The notes under the pieces are model-generated. The model made no database searches. It was given only the letters and a program-made list of their open reading frames with translations, and had not been told where the DNA came from. The position numbers and the translations under genes are program-made. This document shows positions 9,047 through 19,018 of a stretch of DNA of 64,000 bases, one piece after another (position 1 is the stretch's first letter; every line of letters begins with the position of its first letter). This DNA comes from Bacillus sp. CECT 9360 (lineage in GTDB: Bacteria; Bacillota; Bacilli; Bacillales; DSM-1321), in assembly GCF_918741275.1 (NCBI RefSeq), contig NZ_CAKKNA010000001.1:124001-188000 (forward strand), written 5' to 3'.

Positions 9047-10077
9047 AGCGGCTTGGTCTCCGAATCAATGAAAAAAATATCATCGTGTTTGCAACTCTCT
9101 TGCTGATTGCCTTGCTCTATGCCTATGGGACGTTTTCTTTCACTGGGTTCTTTAGCATGCAGGTATTCCTTAATTTGTTCATTGATAACGCATATCTGAT
9201 CATCGTCGCGACAGGGATGGCTTTTGTTATCATAACCGGCGGCATTGATCTATCTGTTGCATCCCTTGTCGCGTTTATTAGCATGGTTACGGCTTACCTT
9301 TTGCAGCAAGGCGTCAACGCATTTTTGGTTATCGGCCTTATATTGTTGATCGGGCTCATCTTTGGAGCGGCCCAGGGATACCTCATCTACAGATTTAATC
9401 TCCACCCCTGGATTGTTACGCTTGCGGGAATGTTTTTTGCCAGGGGACTAAGCTATCTGATCGATACAGAAAGCATAGAGATCACGGATCCAATCTTTAC
9501 AACGCTTTCGGATTTTAAGGTGTATGTATATGGCGAGAATTATCTTTCCCTGGGTGCCTGCATTTCGCTTCTAGTCGTGATTTTCGCGATGTATGCATCG
9601 AAATATACAAGGTTTGCCCGCAATGTTTATGCGATTGGCGGAAACGCCGGTTCAGCGACTCTTATGGGGCTTCCGGTCAAGAGGACGACGGTGATCGTTT
9701 ATACGGTTTCAGGACTTTGCTCCGCACTTGGAGGTTTGGTATTCACGATTTACATGCAATCCGGCTACGCCCTGCATGTAATGGGCATGGAAATGGACGC
9801 GATTGCTGCGTGTGTAATCGGAGGTATCCTATTAACTGGCGGCGTAGGGTATTTAATCGGACCTACTTTGGGAGTCATCAGCATGGGGATCATCCAAACG
9901 ATCATTATGTTCCAGGGCACCTTAAGCTCATGGTGGACGAAAATTGCTGTCGGATTTCTGCTGTTTTTATTTATTATTTTGCAAAGAGTCATCGTCATCC
10001 GCAGGGCAAAGAAAAAAGTTATTTCCGCAACCGAACACAGCATCAAGAAGGAAGCCTCACAGCAGCACGCGATATGA
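9043..10077 (+). CDS. yjfF: Sugar ABC transporter permease, YjfF-like
   Basis: Second permease of the importer, 344 residues, RbsC family with GGIDLSVAS near residue 66 and the GGILLTGG loop near residue 260. I use the ATG at 9043, which overlaps the TGA of the upstream permease (ATGA) and follows AAGAAGGTGA; a reading-frame extension upstream to 8971 lies inside the previous gene and has no ribosome binding site. The lysine- and histidine-rich C-terminus is cytoplasmic. It is last in the transporter operon: 257 bases without a clear gene follow before the secreted glycosidase. Confidence 0.9.
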   Translation: MKRLGLRINEKNIIVFATLLLIALLYAYGTFSFTGFFSMQVFLNLFIDNAYLIIVATGMAFVIITGGIDLSVASLVAFISMVTAYLLQQGVNAFLVIGLILLIGLIFGAAQGYLIYRFNLHPWIVTLAGMFFARGLSYLIDTESIEITDPIFTTLSDFKVYVYGENYLSLGACISLLVVIFAMYASKYTRFARNVYAIGGNAGSATLMGLPVKRTTVIVYTVSGLCSALGGLVFTIYMQSGYALHVMGMEMDAIAACVIGGILLTGGVGYLIGPTLGVISMGIIQTIIMFQGTLSSWWTKIAVGFLLFLFIILQRVIVIRRAKKKVISATEHSIKKEASQQHAI

Positions 10078-10334
10078 ATCAATGCAACAGCAAGGAATTA
10101 ACAGGGAAGTATATCTATCAAAATACAAGAATAGCCAAAAAATTATAAAATGTTGCCGCATATTGTAAATCTTTTTTACGGTCATCTTGTTAAAGTTGGT
10201 ATTGAATCGAAAAGGATTATACGGAGGTGAGCAGTAAAACTAGTTTTAAAGATTGGGTTTATATTTGCATAGCAGAATAGTAGCTTTGTGTCGAATTGGC
10301 AGGACCATTCTATTAGGGGAGGCAAGACAGAACT

Positions 10335-13300
10335 ATGAAAAAATCACTCGTGATCTGTTTTTTAACCTTAACCGTTGCATTCGTACTGGCAATCGGACTT
10401 AATGCTGGACCACACACCCTAGCAAAAGCGGAAAATGACGTGCGGCCTCATGGGCTTAAAGGAGAATATTATAAATCAAGCGGACCGGGAAAATTTGATT
10501 TTCATGAATTAAAAACAACCATTGTGGATTATGATCTTAATTTTACTGATTTAAATCCAGTGTTTGATCTGTTTACTGGTCAAAATGACAATACGGCTGC
10601 TAGATGGACGGGAAAGATCGTTCCTGAACATTCAGAGGATTATACTTTTTACATGATTGGAGACAACGGCTTTAGAGTATGGATCGACGGAAAACTGGCG
10701 ATAGATTTTTGGCAGGATAAATGGGACATCGAGCAAAAAAGCGCACCGATCTCATTAGAAGCAGGGAAAGAATACGATATCAAAGTTGAGTATTTTGAAC
10801 ACTTTGGAGGCGCTAACCTGAAATTGTTCTGGTCAAGCGATAGTGTGAAGAAACAAATCGTCCCTAGTAGCGCCTTTTACTTACCTGACGGTTATGGAGC
10901 GAACGAAACCGTAAAAACCGCACAAGTGTTGAAAGATGGGAAACATGTAGAATTGAAATTCAATCATCCTTTGGCGAAATTGCCTGCTAATCTAAAGGAA
11001 CACTTAACGATCAATCTCAATGGGAACAGTTGGGAAATCAAAAGCTTCTCGCTAAAGAAAAATGACCCTTCCACTCTCATAATTGAAACGGCTCATCCTA
11101 TATACGAACGAACAGGCAACCAGGTACTCGTAAAGTATGACGGAAAAGGGGGGATTTTCACTGAGGAAGGTAGCGAAATACCGAATTTCCTTAACCGCGT
11201 ACAGAATTTTTCCCAGTTTAATATAAAGTCCCCTTGGGCAGATAAAGTGAAAGAAAACAATGTCCTCCCTGAATATCCACGACCACAGATGAAAAGGGAC
11301 AAATGGCTTAACCTGAATGGAAAATGGGAGTTCCAAGCTGCAACAGAAGGAGAATCAGTCCCGAACGGCAAAAAGTTAAACGAATCGATTCTTGTTCCAT
11401 TTGCGGTAGAAACCGCCTTGTCCGGGGTGGAAAGATCGGAAAGCCATATGTGGTATAAACGGAATTTTACGATTCCAAAGGACTGGAAAAAAGAAAGAAT
11501 CAAATTGAACTTCGGAGCCGTCGATTGGAAAACGAATGTATATGTGAACGGGAAAAAAGTAGGGGAGCACATCGGCGGATATGATACATTCAGCTTTGAT
11601 ATTACCGACCATCTGGTTAAGGGCAATAACGAATTGATCGTAGAAGTCTATGACCCGACCAGCGGAGGCCAGGCTAGAGGTAAGCAAACCACGAACCCGG
11701 AAGGAATCTGGTATACGCCAACTTCAGGAATCTGGCAAACGGTTTGGCTGGAGCCGGTTTCAGAAGCAAGTATTGAATCCGTTAAAACGGTAACGGATAT
11801 TCACGAAAACAAAGTGAACCTGACTGTTAAAGGAATAAATGCCGATGGAAAGACAGTTGAGGCTATCGTTTATCAAAAGGGTAAAAAAGTGGGCACACAA
11901 ACTGGGAAGGCAGGAGAAACATTCGTCGTGTCTGTGCCGAAGCCGCGTCTGTGGACAACGGAGGATCCCTTCTTATATGATGTGAAAATTAATTTGAAGG
12001 ATGGCAATAACGTAGTTGATACGGTGGAGAGTTACTTTGGTATGAGGGAAATATCGCTCGGAAAAGTAGGTGACAAGCTGCGCCCATTATTGAACGGAGA
12101 ATTCGTCTTCCAGATCGGACCGCTCGACCAAGGCTACTGGCCGGATGGCGGCTTAACGGCGCCGACGGACGAAGCTCTGAAATTCGATATTGAAAAAACA
12201 AAGGATCTAGGGTTCAACATGATCCGCAAGCATATCAAAGTCGAGCCTGAGCGCTGGTATTATTGGGCCGACAAAATGGGGATGATCGTCTGGCAGGATA
12301 TGCCGAGCATGGAAGGCTCTGGTGCCGGCGCAAGAAAAACTCCAGAGGACCTGAAACAGTTTGAACACGAATTCAAAGAGATGATTCAGGAAAGATACAA
12401 TCATCCTTCCATTGTGTTATGGACCGTCTTTAATGAAGGTTGGGGCCAGTATGACACAGTCAGAATGACAAACTGGGTCAAGAGTCTGGATCCGACACGC
12501 CTCGTTTCAAATGCGAGTGGCTGGACCGATGAAAGAGTAGGGGACGTCCTCGACTGGCACACGTATCCTAACCCAAGATCACCAAGGGTGGAAGAGAACC
12601 GGATTGCCGTCATCGGCGAGTACGGCGGCCTAGGTTTGTCGACCCCGGGCCATGAATGGGGCACAAGCGGCTGGAGCTATGCAAACAAGACCAGCAAAGA
12701 AGAAGTCACAGATACGTATATCGATTACACGAAATCATTGAAAAGCTTCATCCATAACGAAGGATTGAGCGCAGCGGTCTATACCCAAACGACAGATGTA
12801 GAAGGTGAGCTAAATGGATTGCTCACATATGATAGAAAAGTTACTAAAGTATTGACAGATAGAATCAGGGAAGCCAATCAATCGTTAATTAAATCAGCTT
12901 CATCCCGTTATGTGTTACTTGAAAAAATACAGGATGCCTCGACTATCGCAAAAAAAGCTAAAGAAGGTACGGATCCAGGAGAATATCCTGAGGCTGCGAT
13001 TAAGTCCTTTAAGAGAACAATTGGAGAAGCATACTCCGTTTACTCCAATAAGGAATCAACTATAGAGCAGCATTTCAATACCATCGATAAGCTAAATAAA
13101 GCGATTGCGGATTTAAAGTACGAAATGAATCCGCCAATTGAAAAAGGTGCGAGCATCGATCATTTTGAGCAAAAGGAATTAGGCAACGGCTGGTCCATTT
13201 TCCATGACAATCCTGATAAGTGGAATTTGACGGAAAACCCTGACAGCTTAACCATTACGGCGCAACAAGGGGACTCTCATGAAGGAAACAATTCCATTAA

Positions 13301-13721
13301 AAATGTATTTTTGCAGGATGCTCCTGCCGGCGACTTTGAAATTACCACGAAGCTGAATGCTTCTGTCGGTGCTAACCATGAACAGACCGGTTTGTATGTG
13401 TGGCAGGACGAGGATAATTATATCCGTTTTGGCCATGTATGGGACAATGGTCTAAAACTTGAAACAGCAAAGGAAGAGGGAACTAGGTACAGTAAGGCTC
13501 AGAATATAGTCGCTCATCCAGGCGGGGACACTGTCTATCTAAAAATCAAGAAAACTGGTAATGTCTATTCCACTTTCTTCTGGAATGACGGAAATTGGCA
13601 TAAAGCGAGTGACCCGATCACCTCAGACATATCAAGCAGCAAAATCGGGCTTTATGCCGCCAGCCCGGGCAGTGGAAAAGAGTTTAAAGCAAAATTTGAT
13701 TATTTTACTTGGCAGGAATAA
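10335..13721 (+). CDS. Secreted GH2 glycosidase with PA14 and DUF1349-like domains
   Basis: Extracellular glycoside hydrolase, 1128 residues. Signal peptide 1-31; PA14 domain about 36-180 (likely carbohydrate binding); GH2 sugar-binding and beta-sandwich domains about 315-580; GH2 TIM barrel about 585-830 with the acid/base Glu701 in FNEGWG and nucleophile Glu762 in GEYGG; a helical spacer near 860-930; and a C-terminal concanavalin-like DUF1349 domain about 940-1128. ATG follows GGGGAGG by a longish gap. A perfect terminator follows. GH2 includes beta-galactosidases, beta-glucuronidases, arabinofuranosidases and beta-galactofuranosidases; the sequence alone does not tell which. The neighbouring galactofuranose-type transporter suggests galactofuranoside or a similar furanoside release. 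No LPXTG anchor, so it is secreted free or held by its binding domains. Confidence 0.88.
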   Translation: MKKSLVICFLTLTVAFVLAIGLNAGPHTLAKAENDVRPHGLKGEYYKSSGPGKFDFHELKTTIVDYDLNFTDLNPVFDLFTGQNDNTAARWTGKIVPEHSEDYTFYMIGDNGFRVWIDGKLAIDFWQDKWDIEQKSAPISLEAGKEYDIKVEYFEHFGGANLKLFWSSDSVKKQIVPSSAFYLPDGYGANETVKTAQVLKDGKHVELKFNHPLAKLPANLKEHLTINLNGNSWEIKSFSLKKNDPSTLIIETAHPIYERTGNQVLVKYDGKGGIFTEEGSEIPNFLNRVQNFSQFNIKSPWADKVKENNVLPEYPRPQMKRDKWLNLNGKWEFQAATEGESVPNGKKLNESILVPFAVETALSGVERSESHMWYKRNFTIPKDWKKERIKLNFGAVDWKTNVYVNGKKVGEHIGGYDTFSFDITDHLVKGNNELIVEVYDPTSGGQARGKQTTNPEGIWYTPTSGIWQTVWLEPVSEASIESVKTVTDIHENKVNLTVKGINADGKTVEAIVYQKGKKVGTQTGKAGETFVVSVPKPRLWTTEDPFLYDVKINLKDGNNVVDTVESYFGMREISLGKVGDKLRPLLNGEFVFQIGPLDQGYWPDGGLTAPTDEALKFDIEKTKDLGFNMIRKHIKVEPERWYYWADKMGMIVWQDMPSMEGSGAGARKTPEDLKQFEHEFKEMIQERYNHPSIVLWTVFNEGWGQYDTVRMTNWVKSLDPTRLVSNASGWTDERVGDVLDWHTYPNPRSPRVEENRIAVIGEYGGLGLSTPGHEWGTSGWSYANKTSKEEVTDTYIDYTKSLKSFIHNEGLSAAVYTQTTDVEGELNGLLTYDRKVTKVLTDRIREANQSLIKSASSRYVLLEKIQDASTIAKKAKEGTDPGEYPEAAIKSFKRTIGEAYSVYSNKESTIEQHFNTIDKLNKAIADLKYEMNPPIEKGASIDHFEQKELGNGWSIFHDNPDKWNLTENPDSLTITAQQGDSHEGNNSIKNVFLQDAPAGDFEITTKLNASVGANHEQTGLYVWQDEDNYIRFGHVWDNGLKLETAKEEGTRYSKAQNIVAHPGGDTVYLKIKKTGNVYSTFFWNDGNWHKASDPITSDISSSKIGLYAASPGSGKEFKAKFDYFTWQE

Positions 13722-13758
13722 AACTAATACAATAGTCTATAAGCGACGTCAAATACAG

Positions 13759-13796
13759 AAAGATATAAGGATATAGACCATATCCTTATATCTTTT
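13759..13796 (+). terminator. Strong intrinsic terminator after the GH2 gene
   Basis: A 16-bp perfect stem (13759-13774 with 13780-13795), 5-nt loop AGACC, ending in CTTTT. It is nearly symmetric and could also work in the other direction. Confidence 0.85.
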
Positions 13797-13956
13797 ATGA
13801 ATAGGGTAAATAAGTGGCTTATGCTTTTCTACTACCATTCTATAAACATTTATAATTAAATCTTTTAGAGGTTCTTTTCTATGAATAGCAATCCAGAGAT
13901 GTGGAGTATTATTCACTACTTGTAAGAGAAGATAAATTTATAATGCAACTGTGAGT

Positions 13957-14017
13957 AAAGAGGCTGTAACATCAAAAGGTCGTTGATCCAAAACTAGTTC
14001 GTTTCGGCCTCCTCTTT
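13957..14017. repeat. Decayed element beginning AAAGAGGCTGT
   Basis: AAAGAGGCTGT at 13957 pairs at its ends with CCTCTTT at 14011-14017. The same 11-mer starts the hairpin at 14111. Such short GAGGCTGT-ended elements are common debris of insertion sequences or MITEs in Bacillaceae. No coding sequence inside. Confidence 0.4.
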
Positions 14018-14110
14018 TTATGCTATTTAGGTGAATCTCCAGTTAAGTTAGAAACTATTCGCATTTTCACTTTAGTTTTGCTTTTTAAAAAAACAAAGTA
14101 CGTGTAAAAC

Positions 14111-14154
14111 AAAGAGGCTGTCCAAAAAGTAATACTTTTTGGGTCAGCCTCTTT
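14111..14154. repeat. Long hairpin with AAAGAGGCTG termini
   Basis: AAAGAGGCTG (14111-14120) pairs with CAGCCTCTTT (14145-14154), and CAAAAAGT with ACTTTTTG inside, giving an almost perfect 44-nt hairpin. It resembles terminal repeats of decayed insertion elements and could also serve as a terminator. Confidence 0.6.
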
Positions 14155-14212
14155 AATATTGTAAATGTGTAGAAGGGAGAGTAATAGTCTTCCATACTCA
14201 GCTATTAAAGCA

Positions 14213-14252
14213 GGGTGTACCAAAAGTAGGTAATCATACTTTTGGTACACCC
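14213..14252. repeat. Perfect 16-bp inverted repeat
   Basis: GGGTGTACCAAAAGTA (14213-14228) pairs exactly with TACTTTTGGTACACCC (14237-14252) over an 8-nt loop; CTTTT follows. Part of the hairpin-rich gap 13.8-14.3 kb, which holds no gene that I can support. From 14260 to 14672 I see nothing except the ribosome binding site of the next gene. Confidence 0.65.
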
Positions 14253-14672
14253 CTTTTGACATACTTGTCCTTATTTTACATTGAGTATTTAAAAATTACT
14301 TATGAGAGAGAAAACATAAATTGAACAGCAATGGGCTATTACTTGGAATTTATATTGATACCCAAGAGTAAAGGTACCTGTTATTATAAGCAATGAAAAG
14401 GGATAGTTAGTGAAGGAACTTCCGGAACTGTATTTGCCTCACTTGAATGTGTACCAGAAGTGGACGGGGGCAATTTAAGCATTTTGCATGTGTTCTGTCA
14501 TCGCCTTTCTAATGAGTGGCATGCAATGGGAGTTACGCGTTCAGCCTAGATGTCGCTTCGCTGGTGTAAGGACACTTTCTCAAATCTTCATACGAAGAGT
14601 TTCTTTCCAATGCTCAGACAATGGGAAGTACATTTGAACACCGAAATAAAAAATTAAAGGCGGGTTACAAAT

Positions 14673-15905
14673 TTGGCTACTTTCTTTTTAGTAATCATCT
14701 ATCTGGCTTTCATCAGCTTAGGTTTACCTGATTCATTGTTGGGAGTGGCATGGCCTGTGATGCAATTGGAATATGGAGCATCCCTTGACACTGCCGGCTT
14801 GCTTTTTATGACGATAGCCGGCGGTACAATTATTTCCAGTTTAGCAAGCGGGACTGTACTTAAACGGTTCGGAACAGGCAATGTCACATTTGTCAGTTGC
14901 TTAATGACTGCTGGAGCTCTGCTAGGTTTTACTTTTGCCCCATCACTTGTTTGGTTAATTATATGTGCCATACCACTTGGATTAGGTGCAGGATCTATTG
15001 ATGCAGGATTAAACAGTTATGTTGCAACACATTACAAAGCACATCACATGAGTTGGTTGCATTGTTTCTGGGGAGTTGGGGCTACACTTGGTCCCATCAT
15101 TATGGCTCCATTTATTTCAGAGCAAAATGCTTGGAGACAGGGTTATCTTGCTATTGCTGGCATTCAGTTTGCATTAGTTGTAATCCTCTTCTTCACGCTT
15201 CCTTTATGGAATAGGGTCGCAAGAAACACCCATGTCAATATAAGTGAAGTGCGGGAAGATTCAAAAAGTGCATTTGATGATGAAGATACTGAAAATGTAA
15301 AGCCTTTGCGGATGAGCGGAGTTAAGCTAGCTCTGACATCTTTCTTTTTTTATTGTGGTGTTGAAGCAACAATGGGCCTATGGGGGAGTAGCTTTCTGGT
15401 AAATGTTAAGGAGTTACCAGTAGCGGTTGCTGCACAATGGGTTTCCCTATATTACGCAGGAATAACAATCGGCAGGTTTATCACAGGCTTTATTACTTTT
15501 AAGGTCAGTAACCGTACGCTCATTCGGGTAGGGCAAATAACTGCATTGGCTGGTGCGGCACTTCTATTCTTACCATTGCCGTCCATTTTCTCACTTGCAG
15601 GCTTTATCATGATTGGCTTAGGATTAGCACCGATATTTCCATGCATGTTGCAGGAAACACCAGCACGTTTTGGGAAGAAGCATTCCCAGACAATTATGGG
15701 CTATCAAATCGCTGTTGCCTATACAGGTATTACGCTTATGCCGCCTCTTCTTGGTTTTATTGCATCTCATTCAACAATAGCAATTTTCCCGTTTTTTATT
15801 GTTATTTTTGCTGCAGCAATGCTCATGGGTTCTGAAAGATTAAATGTATTATTGAAAAGGAAGAATCATTCAAAGGGGAAAAATACAAATTCTACAGTAC
15901 TTTAA
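14673..15905 (+). CDS. MFS transporter, 12 helices
   Basis: Inner-membrane major-facilitator protein of 410 residues with about 12 hydrophobic helices and a charged central loop (about 185-215, acidic). The beginning (FISLGLPDSLLGVAWP) is typical of the FucP/YfkF-like group that includes sugar and multidrug carriers. TTG start at 14673 follows GGCGGG. It stands alone: hairpin-rich DNA is upstream and a decayed region downstream. Substrate unknown; with a sugar locus upstream, a sugar or sugar-derived compound is possible but not shown. Confidence 0.85.
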   Translation: MATFFLVIIYLAFISLGLPDSLLGVAWPVMQLEYGASLDTAGLLFMTIAGGTIISSLASGTVLKRFGTGNVTFVSCLMTAGALLGFTFAPSLVWLIICAIPLGLGAGSIDAGLNSYVATHYKAHHMSWLHCFWGVGATLGPIIMAPFISEQNAWRQGYLAIAGIQFALVVILFFTLPLWNRVARNTHVNISEVREDSKSAFDDEDTENVKPLRMSGVKLALTSFFFYCGVEATMGLWGSSFLVNVKELPVAVAAQWVSLYYAGITIGRFITGFITFKVSNRTLIRVGQITALAGAALLFLPLPSIFSLAGFIMIGLGLAPIFPCMLQETPARFGKKHSQTIMGYQIAVAYTGITLMPPLLGFIASHSTIAIFPFFIVIFAAAMLMGSERLNVLLKRKNHSKGKNTNSTVL

Positions 15906-15979
15906 TCAAATAGAGTTTGAATTGATAACTAAGCTGCTAATTTTTACAATAACGAAAATAAATATAGGAGTTATTTCTG

Positions 15980-16180
15980 CAGCGACAGTCCGGCAAAAAA
16001 GTGGTGGAGGAAGTCTATATACTGACACCTGGAAAAGCTGAGATGAGCTCGGAAAAGAATTTTAACAGCAGTGATTTTCAAAGCACTTATAAAATGGGCG
16101 CGTTTTGTTTCGAGCCGGGTGAGAGTTTATCTGACTTTAAGGATTGGCTGAGAAGGATATTTAGTAAGAGTATCAGGTAA
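15980..16180 (+). pseudogene. 3' fragment of an unrecognised gene
   Basis: An open frame without a start codon (in-frame TAG at 15965) encodes about 66 residues that look like the tail of a protein (GKKVVEEVYILTPGKAEM ... FKDWLRRIF), stopping at TAA 16178-16180 just before a terminator. Base composition and the terminator suggest a real gene end whose 5' part was lost. I do not recognise the family. Confidence 0.4.
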
Positions 16181-16187
16181 CTTTCAT

Positions 16188-16219
16188 AGTACTGGGGTTC
16201 CTGGTACTTTTTCCTTTTT
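16188..16219 (+). terminator. Terminator after the gene fragment
   Basis: AGTAC...GTACT arms (16188-16192 and 16204-16208) extended by two wobble pairs and GG/CC, followed by TTTTTCCTTTTT. It fits the end of the truncated gene just before it. Confidence 0.65.
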
Positions 16220-16413
16220 CTTAAACATCATGTGGGACCTTCGAAGCTCATGCATGATCAGGTCTTCTTCAGCATTATCTTAACTTATAGTATCTAATAT
16301 TATCTGGTATTCTGGCATTACAGATAATTTTTTAATAGAGCCGAATTACAAGGCGTTATGTATAATCCAGTTATGACTTGTTTGAAAAATTTATCCAGCG
16401 GAAAGGAACTTCA

Positions 16414-16604
16414 ATGAGATTAGATACGATAATAACGTTTATTGTAGTTTTTTTGTTTGTATCTATTGGCAGTTCATGGATAAAAGATACAGCAATAGCG
16501 ACTTATTACCAGCTATAATTGTTGGGATTATAGCTGGTGGATTATTTTATTTCATAGATAAAATTAAAATTTTGAAAGAAATTAAATTCTTCGTGTTTGG
16601 CTAA
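16414..16604 (+). pseudogene. Frameshifted small membrane protein
   Basis: ATG 16414 follows GGAAAGG and opens a frame with a hydrophobic helix (TFIVVFLFVSIG) that stops at 16518 after 34 codons. A second frame beginning before that stop continues with LLPAIIVGIIAGGLFYFI, a second helix, and a lysine-rich end to TAA 16602-16604. One base change near 16475 would join both into a two-helix protein of about 62 residues. Family unknown. Either a pseudogene or a sequencing error. The rest of the 15.9-17.0 kb gap shows nothing I can support. Confidence 0.45.
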
Positions 16605-17012
16605 CGGGCGCGAGTGTTGAAGAACATTTCATTTTAAACGACTTTCTTGTTATTTTTTTGAGAGAAATGAATTTTAAGATGAAGAAATATAGTAACCATA
16701 GCAGTATAAACCAGTAAAATGGTAGATGCTGCTATTTTTTGTGAATAAAAGGTGCCTACAGGCTCTCCAATTCGCATACAAGTTTGACTCTTAATTAAAT
16801 AACTTTTTCTACACCGCAAAAAAAGGAGAAGCATTGCTAAAAAGCGTATAAAACATTAGATAATATAAAATCCAATAGGGCTAATTTCGCAGATGATATA
16901 ATTGTCTCGAATTTCTTCGTAATTTTTCAATATATTAATTCCGCATCATATACATAGAGAAAAAGACTTCCAGATTAGTAGTTCCACAGTTAACGGGAAA
17001 TGGGGATTATTT

Positions 17013-18836
17013 ATGCTGAATACGCGCTTAAAGGCGATTCTCCGGGAACTGATGGCAGCAAAGTCTTACATAACCGGTGAGGATCTGGCAAAGATCATTG
17101 ATGTGACTTCAAGGACGGTCAGAAACGATATGAAGGAGCTTGAAGAAGTCGTCTCCCGCCATGGGGGAACTATTAAATCGGTCAGGGGCACAGGCTATCA
17201 GCTACACATCGGGGACGATCAGCTTTTCCGGCAGTTCCTTCAGGAATTCGTTCAAAAAGGTTCTTCTCAAAACAGTGCGATTCCAGACCTACCGGAAGAA
17301 CGGGTCCAATATTTGATCACAAGGCTCCTTCTTTCCGATAGGTATCTGAAGCTGGACGATTTAGCGGATGAGTTGTATATCAGCAAATCTACCACACAAA
17401 ATGATCTGCGGGATGTTCGGAAGATTTTCGGTTTATATGGTATCACGATGGAGAAAAGGCCGAATTATGGCATAAAGTTAAAAGGCGATGAGGTCAAGCT
17501 TCGTTACTGCATGTCAGAGTATATCTTTAACCGGAACGAAACACATCCGGATATTCTTAATTTTGGTGTATCGGTTCTTTCAAAGGATGAAATGGATACG
17601 ATCCGGGCTATCATTGTTGCCCAGATAAAAAGGCATGATATTTGTTTGTCTGATATCGGGTTAAACAATCTAGTCAACCACATTGCTATTTCGTTTAAAA
17701 GGATTCAGAACGGCAATTTTGTCACGCTTGGCTCCAAAGAACTGCAGGATTTAATGAAGGAAAAAGAGTATGGGGTTGCCAGTATCATCGTCAGCAAAAT
17801 AGCGGAACAGTTAGGTGTGATATTTCCGGAGGAAGAAATCGCCTATATATCGATTCATCTTTTAGGGACAAGAATGAAGGCAAATCTTCAACAAACAGGC
17901 TCGGATGTTCTTGATATCGAACCAGACATGCATCAGCTGACGCTCAAAATATTGGAGTCGATTGAGAATAAGCTTCTCCTGGGGATTCAAAACGACCAGG
18001 ATTTGATTGTGGCGCTGGGTTTCCATTTAAAGCCTGCGATCAACCGCTTTAAGTACAACATGAACCTGCGGAATCCGATGCTTTCTGAAATTAAATCCAA
18101 TTACCCGATTGCTTTTGAGGCAGGAATCATTGCCGGTGTGGTAATTAAGCAGGAAGAAGACATCGAGATTAATGAGCATGAAATGGGTTATCTTGCCCTG
18201 CATATCGGCGCAGCCATAGAGCGTCGGAAAATGTCCAATATGCCTAAGAAATGCTTAATTGTCTGCGCCTCCGGAATGGGAAGTGCCAGTTTGTTATCTT
18301 ATAAGCTTCAATCATACTTTGGGTCCCGAATCGAGATTGTCGGCACCACTGAATATTATAATCTTGTCGACCTACCTATGCAGTCCCTTGACTTTATCAT
18401 CAGCACGATCCCGATTGCCCGGTCAATGCCTGTTCCAGTAATTGTAGTGAACACCTTTCTCGGCAATCATGATTTTCAAGAAATAAATCAGGTGCTCAAC
18501 ATCAATAAAGGACGGACGCTTGAATACACCAATGAGAATCTGGTATTTTTGCAGCGGAAGTTTGAAACAAGGGAAGAGGTGCTGCAATTTTTTGGAGACG
18601 CACTTCTCAGGCAGGGGTATGTGGGAGAGTCTTTCCTCGCTTCGGTATATGATCGGGAAGCATTATCGCCTACCTCGTTTGGCAATCTTGTCGCGATTCC
18701 CCATCCGGCAGTTCCGCAGACTGAAACGACATTCTGGGCCGTTTGCACGCTGCAAAAGCCAATCAAATGGGGAGACAAACGGGTTCAGTTGATATGGCAG
18801 ACTTTTCACTGCTGGACTTCTATGGCGACACAGTAA
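17013..18836 (+). CDS. LicR/MtlR-type PTS-controlled regulator, 3' end replaced
   Basis: Transcription activator controlled by PTS phosphorylation. In order: HTH_11 and Mga-type helix-turn-helix (about 1-160), two PRD domains (about 180-390) with conserved histidines, an EIIB-like domain (about 410-500) with the Cys in CLIVCASGMG, and an EIIA type-2 domain from about 505 with its active His in AIPHP. The domain is normal to about residue 590 (KRVQLI) but then runs into 14 foreign residues and stops, so roughly the last 50 residues are lost. The following sequence is the tail of a deacetylase gene in another frame. LicR-like regulators normally sit next to PTS and glycosidase genes; none is present here. 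Function is probably impaired. Confidence 0.85.
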   Translation: MLNTRLKAILRELMAAKSYITGEDLAKIIDVTSRTVRNDMKELEEVVSRHGGTIKSVRGTGYQLHIGDDQLFRQFLQEFVQKGSSQNSAIPDLPEERVQYLITRLLLSDRYLKLDDLADELYISKSTTQNDLRDVRKIFGLYGITMEKRPNYGIKLKGDEVKLRYCMSEYIFNRNETHPDILNFGVSVLSKDEMDTIRAIIVAQIKRHDICLSDIGLNNLVNHIAISFKRIQNGNFVTLGSKELQDLMKEKEYGVASIIVSKIAEQLGVIFPEEEIAYISIHLLGTRMKANLQQTGSDVLDIEPDMHQLTLKILESIENKLLLGIQNDQDLIVALGFHLKPAINRFKYNMNLRNPMLSEIKSNYPIAFEAGIIAGVVIKQEEDIEINEHEMGYLALHIGAAIERRKMSNMPKKCLIVCASGMGSASLLSYKLQSYFGSRIEIVGTTEYYNLVDLPMQSLDFIISTIPIARSMPVPVIVVNTFLGNHDFQEINQVLNINKGRTLEYTNENLVFLQRKFETREEVLQFFGDALLRQGYVGESFLASVYDREALSPTSFGNLVAIPHPAVPQTETTFWAVCTLQKPIKWGDKRVQLIWQTFHCWTSMATQ

Positions 18837-19018
18837 CTCCGGAATATTTTACGAATCTTGACAAACGGATTGAGGATGGCAAGACCGTGGAGATCATGTG
18901 CCACCCTGCTTATTTAGATACCCCGGTGTTAACGGGTTCATCATACACCCAGACTCGGTTAACTGAGCTTGATATCTTGACGACATTTCAATTGCCTGCA
19001 AACATGACTCTTTTGTAA
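18785..19018 (+). pseudogene. C-terminal remnant of a ChbG/YdjC deacetylase
   Basis: About 75 codons in a frame different from the regulator encode FSLLDFYGD ... EIMCHPAYLD ... SSYTQTRLTELDIL, the usual C-terminal third of chitooligosaccharide deacetylase (YdjC/ChbG family), including the His of the metal site region. The first two thirds are missing. It joins the regulator gene without spacer, so it marks the right side of a deletion. Confidence 0.75.

Noticed and set aside
16634-16834. Minus-strand 66-codon frame
   Set aside because: No ribosome binding site and no recognisable family; lies in an AT-rich decayed stretch.
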